Shown here: piece by piece, positions 25,281-33,121 of the stretch
How positions within the stretch are numbered: the first letter of the stretch is position 1
Layout of the letters: each line of letters begins with the position of its first letter
Assembly (NCBI RefSeq): GCF_005047355.1
Contig: NZ_SUMC01000047.1
Location: 1-62,141, forward strand
Source of the DNA: Actinacidiphila oryziradicis
GTDB lineage: Bacteria > Actinomycetota > Actinomycetes > Streptomycetales > Streptomycetaceae
DNA: 62,141 nucleotides
Direction of reading: 5' to 3'
Notes under the pieces: model-generated
What the model was told of the DNA's origin: nothing
The model's database searches: none
Seen by the model: the letters and a program-made list of their open reading frames with translations, nothing else
Made by a program: the position numbers and the translations under genes

Positions 25281-25759
25281 CCGATTCGGGCGAGGTCCTG
25301 GCCGAACGGGACAACCCGCGGGACTCCTTCGCGGGACACGTCCTCGAAACCCCGTGGGACGAACTGCAGTTGGCTTACTTCGCCGGATACGCGATGTGGA
25401 CGTATCTGACCGAGCCCTTCTCGTTCACCATGCCCGGCTTCGAGACCGAGGAGGTGACGCCCTGGGAGGAGGACGGCCAGACCTGGCGGCGGCTGAAGGT
25501 GACGTTCCCCGACGACATCGCGACCCACTCCAAGGAGCAGACCTTCTACATCGGCAGCGACGGTCTCATCAAGCGGCACGACTACGACGCCGAGGTTGTC
25601 GCGGGCGGCCCGGCCGCGCACTACCCCTCGGAGTACCGGGAGTTCGACGGGATCATGATCCCGACCAAGCGACGGGTCTACCCCCTCGCCGAGGACGGAA
25701 CGGCCAACCGGGATCTGCTGCTCGTCAGCATCGACCTCGACGGGATCACGCTCGAGTGA
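25280..25759 (+). pseudogene. Conserved actinobacterial hypothetical protein, 5'-truncated
   Basis: About 158 codons survive, ending at 25759: RVIETDSGEVLAERDNPRDS, LETPWDELQLAYFAGYAMWT, EEDGQTWRRLKVTFPDDIAT, KEQTFYIGSDGLIKRHDYDA and EFDGIMIPTKRRVYPLAEDG. This matches the last two thirds of a protein of unknown function common in actinobacteria; the first 80-90 residues are lost at the join with the ABC-F remnant. No start or ribosome site is present at the break. A terminator-like hairpin follows. Confidence 0.75.
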
Positions 25760-25775
25760 TGTGCGGTGCCACCAT

Positions 25776-25807
25776 GAAGCCCCAGGCCGCCTGCAGCCGG
25801 GGGCTTC
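25776..25807. terminator. Hairpin between converging genes
   Basis: GAAGCCCC (25776-25783) pairs with GGGGCTTC (25800-25807). It sits between a plus-strand gene end and the TetR gene end, so it may terminate both. Confidence 0.6.
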
Positions 25808-25855
25808 GTCGTCGAAACCGTAGAACCATAGAACCGCAGAAAGCACAGCAAGGCG

Positions 25856-26428
25856 TCAGGCAAGCAGTGTGCCGAACACCGTGTCGAAGAAAATGTCGTA
25901 GGAGTCTTCCGAATGGTCGGACCGGGCGGAGATGAGCGTCCCCTCCCAGGCGTTCAGAATGAACCGGGCGAGCGTCTTCGCGTCTGTGGCCGCCGCCACC
26001 TGGCCCGACTCCTGCGCCTGGGCGATCGGAGCCGCGAGCGCCTGCGCCCAGCCCTCCAGGCTGAGCCGTACCGCCTCGCGGATCATGTCGCTGTGGTCGG
26101 CCATCTCCGCGCCGAAGCCGCCGACGAGGCAGCCACGGGCGAAGCCCCGGCTAATGTTCTCCTCGCGGAGGAACTCGAAGTGCTGCCGCAGCCGCAGCAG
26201 CGGATCGGTGGACGCCTCGGTGAGCTCCCCGAGCCGGATGCTCTCGCCGTATCGCTCCAGGGCCACCACGGCCAGCGCTTCCTTGCTCTCGAAGTGGTTG
26301 TAGAACGAACCCTTCGGGACACCTGCGCTATTGGTGATGTCTTTGACACCCGCCGCGTTGAACCCGTACGTATGGAACTGCTCGACCGCCGCTTCGACGA
26401 TCTCCTCGCGCATGCTCTTTCTGCCCAC
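25856..26428 (-). CDS. TetR/AcrR-family regulator
   Basis: A GTG at 26428 with GAGGGGG seven bases upstream gives 190 residues beginning VGRKSMREEIVEAAVEQF; an internal ATG at 26413 is an alternative. The HTH reads FHTYGFNAAGVKDITNSAGV then PKGSFYNHFESKEALAVVAL. The C-terminal region (SRGFARGCLVGGFGAEMADH) is typical of YcdC/TetR_C-type regulators with a Cys-Leu-x-Gly stretch. No adjacent transporter or enzyme is clearly linked; the GH16 gene lies upstream on the same strand behind a terminator. Confidence 0.88.
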   Translation of the reverse strand: MGRKSMREEIVEAAVEQFHTYGFNAAGVKDITNSAGVPKGSFYNHFESKEALAVVALERYGESIRLGELTEASTDPLLRLRQHFEFLREENISRGFARGCLVGGFGAEMADHSDMIREAVRLSLEGWAQALAAPIAQAQESGQVAAATDAKTLARFILNAWEGTLISARSDHSEDSYDIFFDTVFGTLLA

Positions 26429-26527
26429 CGGGAGTACCCCCTCGCAGCAATATGACCAATCATCTTCAACAAGACCTTGCCACGCACCGTCCTGCGCCTC
26501 AGGGGCCGAGATCGCCGGGGGATGAAG

Positions 26528-26556
26528 CCCCCCGCGGCCGGCGCGGCCGCGGGGGG
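26528..26556 (-). terminator. Terminator after the GH16 gene
   Basis: A 12-bp perfect G/C stem (26528-26539 with 26545-26556) around a five-base loop lies 80 bases past the GH16 stop. Confidence 0.75.
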
Positions 26557-26637
26557 TGACCGTGATCAGATCCGAACGGCGCGGATCCTGACGCGGGGAG
26601 CGCCCTGGTGCGCGGGTGGCGCACCAGGGCGTCCGGG

Positions 26638-28467
26638 TCAGGTGCCGAAGACCTGGAACTCCCACAGCGAGTACCCGTATTGGGTGGCCCGTGCGGTGCC
26701 GTACATGCGCACGTAGCGGCCGGATCCGGATACCGGCAGCGTCTGGGTGCCACCGGTACCGCTGGTGGTGGAGTAGACGGTGGTCCAGGTCGAACCGTCC
26801 GCCGAGGTCTGGATCTGGAACGCGGTGCCGTAGGCGGCCTCCCAGTTGAGCACCACCTGGCTGATCGTGTGGCTGGCGCCCAGGTCGACCTGGAGCCACT
26901 GCGGGTCGGAGAATCCGCTCGACCACCGGGTGCCGGTGTTGCCGTCGACCGCGTTCGGCGCGGCGAAGCTGGTGCTCTCCGCGGACGAGGCGGTCGCCGT
27001 CTTGCCCTGCGACAGCAGAGTGCTGCTGCCGCTGCCACCGGACGTCGGTGAGCCGTAGAGCGCCAATTCGTAGAGTGAATCGCCCCATTGTGAGGCTCTG
27101 CTTGTCGCGTACACCCGGACATAACGCCCGGAGCCGGACAGTGCGGTGTCCTGGAGGTCGGCTGGGCTGTTGTTGTTCGAGTAGATGGTGGTCCATGTCG
27201 TGCCGTCGTTGGACGTCTGTATCTGATAGGCCGATGCGGCCGACGCCTCCCAGGTCAAGGTCGCGTGCGTGAAGTTGTAGGACTGGCCGAGGTCGACCTG
27301 GAGCCACTGCGGGTCGGAGAATCCGCTCGACCAGCGGGTGGTGATGTTGCCGTCGGTCGCGCTGGACGCCGGGAAGGCGGTGCTCTCCACCGACGAGGCC
27401 GTGGTGGGCTTGCCCTGGGCGATGTTGGTACCTGAGGTGCCGGCCGGGGCCTTGTTGTACACGGCGACGTAGTCGATGTTCATCTGGCCGCCGGAGACGG
27501 TGCTGGCGTTGGGGCCGCCGCCGAACGCGGCGGGGAACGCGCCGCCTATGGCCAGGTCGAAGATGGGGAAGAAGCTGTGGTCGACCGCGTTGGCCCACGT
27601 GGTCGCGTCCATCTGGCTGGAGTTGACGGTGAAGTAGTTGGCGCCGTCGAGGTACCAGCGGATCTGCTCGGGCGAGGTCGACCTGTCGACCTCCACCGCG
27701 TAGGTGTGGTAGCCGGTCTGGCACCCACTGCAGGCGCGCTCGCCGCTGCCGAGTCCGGTGGACTCGTTGCACGCGCCGCCCGGGCTGACGCCGCAGTGCA
27801 GCGTGCCGAAGAGCGAACTGCGACCGTTGATGTCCTCCATCATGTCGATCTCGCCGGAGCCCGGCCAAGGGACGCCGATGCGCAGCGGCGAGCCCAGCAT
27901 CCAGAACGCCGGCCAGTACCCGGCTCCGTTCGCCGTGGTGACATTCGGCTGCTGGATGGAGGCCTGTATCCGCACCACTCCGCCGGGCTGGGCGCCGAAG
28001 CCGTCGGCCTGCGTCTCGACCCGGCCGGAGGTCCAGCCGGTGTTCGGGTCGGTACCCGAGTGCAGGGCCTTGAGCACCAGGTGGCCGCTGCCGTCCTGGT
28101 ACACGTTGTTGGTGCTGGTGGTCGTTGTCTCGATCTCGCCGGTGCCGAAGCTGCTGCCGGCGCCGGCGTCGTAGCGCCAAGTCGTGGTGTCCAGGGCGGA
28201 ATTGGCCGCGCCGTTGAAGTCGTCGCTCCAGGTGCTGGTGAAGCCTGTCGGCGACGCCGGCACGGCGGCCGGTTGCGCTGCGGCGGCAGGCTGCGCCGCG
28301 GCGACCCCGGCCCGGGAAACGGCCGGCGGGGCGGAAGCGGTGGCGGTGGCCGAAGGTGAGCCGGCCAACGTGACCGCCGCGATGGCGGTGAGGGCCAGCA
28401 GGCCGACCGAGAGCCGTCCATTCGGTTGACGGTGCGGTAGTCGGAAGCGCTTGCCTCTGATCGACAT
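26638..28467 (-). CDS. Secreted GH16 beta-glucanase with two discoidin-type carbohydrate-binding domains
   Basis: A 609-residue exported enzyme. A signal peptide (VGLLALTAIAAVTLAGSPSA) follows a basic N-terminus. The GH16 domain spans about residues 75-330 and carries the catalytic motif SGEIDMMEDING (Glu nucleophile, Asp, Glu acid/base) plus YWPAFWMLGSP. Two F5/8-type C domains follow, about 345-475 and 485-609, each with DPQWLQVDLG and GSGRYVRMY/V motifs; their coding DNA contains nearly identical stretches. The family hydrolyses beta-1,3 or beta-1,3-1,4 glucans outside the cell. A palindrome and TTGACA lie upstream, suggesting LacI-type control. No regulator or transporter gene is adjacent. 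Confidence 0.93.
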   Translation of the reverse strand: MSIRGKRFRLPHRQPNGRLSVGLLALTAIAAVTLAGSPSATATASAPPAVSRAGVAAAQPAAAAQPAAVPASPTGFTSTWSDDFNGAANSALDTTTWRYDAGAGSSFGTGEIETTTTSTNNVYQDGSGHLVLKALHSGTDPNTGWTSGRVETQADGFGAQPGGVVRIQASIQQPNVTTANGAGYWPAFWMLGSPLRIGVPWPGSGEIDMMEDINGRSSLFGTLHCGVSPGGACNESTGLGSGERACSGCQTGYHTYAVEVDRSTSPEQIRWYLDGANYFTVNSSQMDATTWANAVDHSFFPIFDLAIGGAFPAAFGGGPNASTVSGGQMNIDYVAVYNKAPAGTSGTNIAQGKPTTASSVESTAFPASSATDGNITTRWSSGFSDPQWLQVDLGQSYNFTHATLTWEASAASAYQIQTSNDGTTWTTIYSNNNSPADLQDTALSGSGRYVRVYATSRASQWGDSLYELALYGSPTSGGSGSSTLLSQGKTATASSAESTSFAAPNAVDGNTGTRWSSGFSDPQWLQVDLGASHTISQVVLNWEAAYGTAFQIQTSADGSTWTTVYSTTSGTGGTQTLPVSGSGRYVRMYGTARATQYGYSLWEFQVFGT

Positions 28468-28812
28468 GCGTACTCCTTCTCCTAGTGGGGGGAGGGCGAC
28501 CGCATCTGGCCGGGAAACGGTGTGCCCTTGACAGGGGAGAGCTGAGAGAGCGCTCTCTGGAGGATCTTCCTCGCTTGGAGCGCTGTCAAGAGAACGGCAA
28601 CGTTTACGTAACTCTCACAGGCTCGGCAGGACTTGGGAGCCGATCGTGCGCCGGGTCGGCGGTTGGGCCTCGTCCCTGGTGGCCGGGCAGAGGGCGGTCA
28701 GCGGCGGCACAGCGGCCTCTTCTCCACGATCACGCGGCAGGTCTCGGTGAGCCGCTCCACCCGGCCTCCGGGTACGGCGGCAGCGCACTTCGGGACGGTG
28801 CCGGGGGCCGGC
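28468..28812. other. GH16 promoter region
   Basis: Beyond the GH16 promoter and operator (28545-28589) no coding sequence is supportable here. The right part, up to the acyl-CoA ligase stop at 28813, shows only unsupported open frames. Confidence 0.4.
28545..28589 (-). promoter_or_regulatory. GH16 promoter with LacI-type operator
   Basis: On the minus strand a TTGACA -35 hexamer lies at 28589-28584, and a weak -10 (GATCCT) at 28566-28561 after a 17-base spacer. Immediately downstream is the perfect palindrome AGAGAGCGCTCTCT (28545-28558). It resembles operators of sugar-responsive LacI-family repressors such as CebR (centre GAGCGCTC). Confidence 0.6.
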
Positions 28813-29837
28813 TCAGTGGTCCAGTAGCGCTTCCCGGCCGTGGTCGCGGTAGGCGGCGAGCAGGGCGGCGAGGTCGTCGGCGGTGAGTGGCTGGTACGCG
28901 GCCCCGCGCCGCCCGGCGTCCGGCGGCGACCGCCACACCGGGTCGGCGCAGCGGAACCCCTCCCGGCGCAGCCGGGCCCGGTGCACCTTGTTCGTCGCCG
29001 TGACCGGCATGGATGTCACGATCCGGACGAACCGGGGCGCTATCTTCGCACCCAGATCCGGCTGTCCGGCCAGGAACGCGGCGAAGGCGTCCGGGTCGAA
29101 ACCGGCGCCCTCGCGCAGAGCGAGCGCGGCCATCACCTGGTCGCCGGAGGCGGGGTCGGGGACGGCTTGCACGGCCGCCGCCACGGCGTCCGGGAAGCGG
29201 GCCAGGATCTCCTCGACGACCGCTGCCGCCAGGTTCTCGCCGTCCACCCGCAGCCGGTCCTCGGCGCGCCCGGCGAAGTGGAACCAGCCGTCCTGGTCGC
29301 GGAAGAACAGGTCGCCGGTCCAGAACCAGCCACGCCGGTTGCGCTCGGTGTCGGCGGCCTGGTTCTTCCAGTAGCCCTCGAACGGGTTCGGGGCGCGGTT
29401 GGCCAGTTCGCGTATTGCCTCGTCGCCGTTCACCAGCCGGCCGGTCCCGTCCAGCCAGCCGCGCGGCAGTTCCTCGCCGGTGCTGCGGTTGACCACCGCC
29501 AGGTCGGTACCGGGGGCGCCGCGGCCGGCGGCGCCGAGCGGTGCGTCCGCAGGGCGCTGGAGCGCGGCGCCGCCCTCGGAGGAGCCGTACCCCTCGGTCA
29601 GCGGCACCCCGAAGCGCTTGGCGAACCGGGCCGCGTCCACCGGGCCCGCCCCGGTGCCGAAGCCGTGCCGGAGGGAGTGGTCCCCGTCCCCGGGGTGTTC
29701 GGGGGCGGCCAGTAGGTACTGGACCGCGCGGCCGACATACGTGAAGCACGTGGCCCCGTACGCCCGTACGTCGGGCAGAAAGCCCGACGCGGAGAACGTC
29801 CGGCTCAGCGCCACCGCCGCGCCGAGCGCGTGAACCG
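28813..29837 (-). pseudogene. Acyl-CoA synthetase, 5'-truncated
   Basis: The C-terminal two thirds of an AMP-binding acyl-CoA ligase: FTYVGRAVQYLLAAPEHPGD, FGVPLTEGYGSSEGGAALQR (A5-like region), WFWTGDLFFRDQDGWFHFAG (A7), RAEDRLRVDGENLAAAVVEE (A8) and PVTATNKVHRARLRREGF with the C-terminal Lys. It resembles FadD17/FATP-type fatty-acid ligases. The phosphate-binding loop and roughly 200 N-terminal residues are missing; coding stops against the upstream region of the gene at 29864. It cannot activate an acid without the lost part. Confidence 0.8.
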
Positions 29838-29863
29838 GAGAGCGCTCAAAGTACGATCAGCCA

Positions 29864-30400
29864 ATGGCTGACATAACCGAAACCACCCCTGGCTGGCTCG
29901 CTCCCGACGAACTCGAACTGACGCGCGCACGGATGCCGATCCTGTACGTCGACGCTGTGCCAGTGCGGGTCGACGACAGCGGGGAAGTCACACACATCGG
30001 ACTTCTTCTGCGTATCGGGCCGGACGGCAAGGTCAGCCGCGCCCTCGTCTCCGGCCGGGTGCTGCACCATGAGCGGGTCCGCGACGCGCTCCTGCGCCAT
30101 CTGGAGAAGGATCTCGGCCCGGTGGCGCTGCCCCGGGTCCCGGCCTCTCCGCAGCCCTTCACCATCGCCGAGTACTTCCCGACACAAGGGATCACGCCCT
30201 ACCACGACCCCCGCCAGCACGCGGTGTCCCTCGCCTACATCGTCCCGGTGGCGGGCGACTGCCGCCCCCGGCAGGACGCTCTCGACCTGGTCTGGTTCAG
30301 CCCGCAGGAGGCCTCATCGCCGCTGGTACAGCAGGAGATGCCGGGCGGCCAGGGGGTACTCCTCAAGCAGGCCCTCGCGCATGTCGGTTGCCTGTCCTGA
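29864..30400 (+). CDS. NUDIX-fold protein, DUF4916 family
   Basis: 178 residues: MADITETTPGWLAPDELELT, VDAVPVRVDDSGEVTHIGLL, VSGRVLHHERVRDALLRHLE, and YHDPRQHAVSLAYIVPVAGD followed by ALDLVWFSPQEA. The length and the DPRQHAVSLAY segment fit this actinobacterial group of NUDIX-like proteins. A canonical NUDIX box (G-x5-E-x7-REUxEExGU) is not intact, so hydrolase activity is uncertain. The start lies 27 bases from the truncated acyl-CoA ligase, which suggests the deletion that removed the ligase's front ended in this gene's upstream region. A terminator follows. Confidence 0.75.
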   Translation: MADITETTPGWLAPDELELTRARMPILYVDAVPVRVDDSGEVTHIGLLLRIGPDGKVSRALVSGRVLHHERVRDALLRHLEKDLGPVALPRVPASPQPFTIAEYFPTQGITPYHDPRQHAVSLAYIVPVAGDCRPRQDALDLVWFSPQEASSPLVQQEMPGGQGVLLKQALAHVGCLS

Positions 30401-30408
30401 CCGCGGGG

Positions 30409-30437
30409 CGGCTCCTTCGCCGGCGCCGAAGGAGCCG
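30409..30437 (+). terminator. Terminator after the NUDIX-like gene
   Basis: An 11-bp perfect stem (CGGCTCCTTCG with CGAAGGAGCCG) around a seven-base loop begins nine bases after the stop. Confidence 0.8.
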
Positions 30438-30779
30438 AAGAACAAGACTGCGAGACAGACGCGTGCCGCCCCGACGGCCACCGGCAACGATACTGACGTC
30501 ATCCGGCCCTTCCCGTGCCGATACATCGCCACAGCGGTGCGACGGGGCTTCGGCGGCGGACGGGCGGTGGCGGCGTGGTGGCCACGGCGCCTGTTCGCGT
30601 CGGGCACGCCGTCCGCGGCCGCGTCGAGAGCGGATCGGCGTGCCCCATCCCGCACGAGTGGAGGCGGTGACGGGGGTTTCTTCCGCGATGGACCCGTGCG
30701 ACACAAGCACGAAGATCAAACCAGATCCGAGGCCATGTGCACCGTCAGACCGAGATCACGCGAATCCTCGGCTGACGAT
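30438..30779. other. Stretch without a supportable gene
   Basis: Open frames on both strands show only Arg/Pro/Ala-rich translations typical of shadow frames in GC-rich DNA. No ribosome site with a plausible product was found. Confidence 0.4.
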
Positions 30780-31185
30780 CTGCGTCAGGTCACCGCCCCC
30801 CGATGCCGCCACCCGTTTCGACTGCCCGCCGGTCCGCGCGACGTAGGCCGTGGCCAGGCCGAGCAGCCCGTTGACCGAAGCGTCACCCGGATCACGCAGC
30901 ACCGCGCAGTCCAGCCCTGCCGTGTCGACCCGCAAGGCAGTCGTCGAGATCTCCGGCCACGGCGAACGTGTCGATGATCGTGTCGCCGACGAGTTCCCGC
31001 GCGGGCTGCCCCGTCAACCAACCGGTGCGGAAACGAGCGCATATCTCGGCGTCAAGACCCGCCACCCGCGTAATGTCATGGTCGCCATGCACACCAAGGT
31101 AAAAGGCAAGCGGATGCCGCACGGACTCGCGGGCTTGTACACGGTCGTTCTTACACGCGGCGAGGACGTGGGCCGTGACGTCCAA
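30780..31185 (-). pseudogene. LLM-class flavin-dependent oxidoreductase C-terminal remnant (second copy)
   Basis: The frame reads DVTAHVLAACKNDRVQARES, HPLAFYLGVHGDHDITRVAG, FRTGWLTGQPARELVGDTI and IDTFAVAGDLDDC, then shifts frame near 30910 to LLGLATAYVARTGGQS and QSKRVAASGGG. This is the end of a luciferase-like F420- or FMN-dependent enzyme. The N-terminal barrel half is absent. It lies immediately behind another remnant of the same superfamily, so two enzyme tails sit in series. Confidence 0.65.
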
Positions 31186-31679
31186 GGGCTGCTTGATCTG
31201 TTCCCTCGACGCGATCGTTGACCACCGCGATGATCGACTCGGAGAACTCCTGCATCTGTTCCAGAGTCTGCGGGACGTCGTTCGCGGCGAAAAGCAATGC
31301 CGAAAGTGTGGTGGCGCCCGCGTCGGCGTAGCGCTGCACCTGCTCGAGCACGTCGTCGGGCGAACCGATCAGGTTGCGTTCGGTCAAGTCGGCTTGGCGG
31401 CTGTTCAATGTCGACTCGGACAGCGAGCGCATGTGGGTGAAGATCTGGGACTCCTCGAATGTTTTCAGCGCCTCTTCGCGGGTGCGTCCCAGTGCCACGG
31501 CCAGTTGCGGTGCAACGTCGAAGTCCGCGGGAAGTGCCCGACCGGATTGCTCGGCGCCTGCCCTGATCTCGGCCACACCGCCAGATATTTCCGAAGGCGT
31601 GAGACAGGCGGGGAGCCACCCGTTCCCGAACCGCGCGGCCCGTTCCTTCGATCCGCCGGCACTGGCTGCGGAGTTTGTT
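31151..31679 (-). pseudogene. LLM-class flavin-dependent oxidoreductase C-terminal remnant (first copy)
   Basis: About 170 codons read RFGNGWLPACLTPSEISGGV, DVAPQLAVALGRTREEALKT, NLIGSPDDVLEQVQRYADAG and ATTLSALLFAAND, matching the C-terminal half of luciferase-like monooxygenases (the GSPDDVLEQVQRY segment is characteristic). The catalytic N-terminal half is gone; coding begins seven bases from the end of the GPP34 gene. No start codon or ribosome site of its own is evident. Confidence 0.75.
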
Positions 31680-31685
31680 CGGTCG

Positions 31686-32297
31686 TCAGTAGCCTCGCCG
31701 AACGTTGTCCGCGGCCGCCTCGTTGCGCCTTCGGGCTCGCCGTTGCCGTTCGGCCGCCAGTTCACTCAACGCGTCATTGACGGCGCCGAGCACGGTCGCC
31801 ACCGCGTCGTCGGCCACGCTCGGGAAGTCTCCAGTTCGCTTGTCGCGGATCCCGAGAGCCGCCACAAGGGCGGCGAGGACGGGCTCATCCGATGTCCAGC
31901 GGTTTGCCGCCGAGCGGCGAGCGGGCGAATCGACCAGCACTGTCCGACTGGTCCGGAAGAACATCCAGCGGCGGTGTCGTTGCCGAGTGAGCTGCCCTTC
32001 CGCCTCAAGGGCGGTCAGATAGGCCGCGGACAGGCCACGGCCTCTGCGCCACAGCCAGTCGCCGACGGACTCGTACGGCGCCTGTCGGGCAAGCGCCGCC
32101 GCCTCATCCAACAGGCGATCAGTTATAGCTCGCCGGTAGCCCGGCACGATGTGATCGCCGTCCAGGGTGATGGCTTCGGCATCGAGGAGGTCGATTGCCT
32201 CGGCTCCCGCGAGCGCCAGCGACAGATCGCCTCGCTCCACAGGGCGACTGGACGTCATGTCCATGGCAATGATCAACAGGTCCCGCGGTGTGGTCAT
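31686..32297 (-). CDS. GPP34 (GOLPH3-like) family protein
   Basis: The ATG at 32297 has GTGGAG six bases upstream and gives 203 residues. Diagnostic segments are TPRDLLIIAMDMTSSRPVER, GDLSLALAGAEAIDLLDAEA, VGDWLWRRGRGLSAAYLTAL and EAEGQLTRQRHRRWMFF. Eukaryotic GOLPH3 binds PI4P at the Golgi; the many streptomycete homologues are peripheral membrane or cytosolic proteins of unknown role. The C-terminus is Arg/Ala-rich. Monocistronic. Confidence 0.9.
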   Translation of the reverse strand: MTTPRDLLIIAMDMTSSRPVERGDLSLALAGAEAIDLLDAEAITLDGDHIVPGYRRAITDRLLDEAAALARQAPYESVGDWLWRRGRGLSAAYLTALEAEGQLTRQRHRRWMFFRTSRTVLVDSPARRSAANRWTSDEPVLAALVAALGIRDKRTGDFPSVADDAVATVLGAVNDALSELAAERQRRARRRNEAAADNVRRGY

Positions 32298-32479
32298 GAA
32301 TGGCTCCACGTCAGGGGTAGTAATCAGCCTGCCTCGGCGATTGTCGCTCGCGGAGACCACGCCCGTCAGTGAGGGACACGGCATTCCCGGGGCTGAACCT
32401 GTTGGGGAGCGAGGCGATGAGGGCTTTGCCGATCACGGTGACCAGGTCGGGTACGGGGCGCGGCCGGGTTCAGGCACGG

Positions 32480-32850
32480 TGGAATTCTCCGATTCATGGC
32501 TCGCCCGAGCCCCGGGTGATCAGTCGGGTCGGCACGGTCATGGACCCCGAAGTGGTCACCAAGCTGCTCGGCCGCCGCAGCCGCCGTGAACCCCTCTCCC
32601 GGCCCCCGGTGCGCAACGCCCGGTCGGCCGCGTCGGCGGTGTCGGCGGTGGTTCCCGTGACCAGTGGTTCGGGCAGCCACGGCCCGACATAGGTCTCGCG
32701 GCGGCGGCTGATGCTGTCCCGCCGGGCGAGCGCGTGGTTCACCGCTATCCGCACCACATAGGCGCGCGGGTTGTCGATCTTCGCCATCGACGAGCGGCGG
32801 ACTCGCTCGGAAGATGGGAGGCATCCGCCGCCTGCGGTGACAGTACACAA
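32480..32850 (-). pseudogene. ECF sigma factor (SigJ-like) remnant
   Basis: The segment IDNPRAYVVRIAVNHALARR, followed by SRRRETYVGPWLPEPLVTGT and ADTADAADRALRTG, is the region 2/linker of SigJ/ECF41-type sigma factors (the YVGPWLPEPL motif is diagnostic). Region 4 and the SnoaL-like tail are missing or frameshifted, and the N-terminus is absent. Confidence 0.65.
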
Positions 32851-33121
32851 TGGGCACCGGTGCGGTTATCACCTGGGCCGCACCCACATGTCAGTCCGAT
32901 TTTCCCCTGAGCGCGGAGGCGCTGTTGATAACACCGATCACACCGTCTTTGGCGGCCGGATCCAAGGTGGCGGCTATCCCCAGGTCGAGGACGCAGACGA
33001 CCTGCGCCATGCCTGTTTTCGAGCGGCACAGGCCTCGATGCCCACGGCGCGCCGGCCGTCAATCGGACGAGCACGACAGCCCCACACCGATCGGGGTGGG
33101 AGCCGCCGTGCGTCGCCGGGA
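32851..33121. other. Short gap with one possible small ORF
   Basis: A 39-codon minus-strand frame (33010-32891) encodes MAQVVCVLDLGIAATLDPAA and ends SASALRGKSD. It has no convincing ribosome site and no known match; it may be the tail of a lost gene. Nothing else is supportable. Confidence 0.25.

Noticed and set aside
25856..28180. A continuous 774-codon frame covering the TetR gene and beyond
   Set aside because: The upstream part is a shadow of the GH16 gene; the TetR start at 26428 has its own ribosome site and a terminator lies between.
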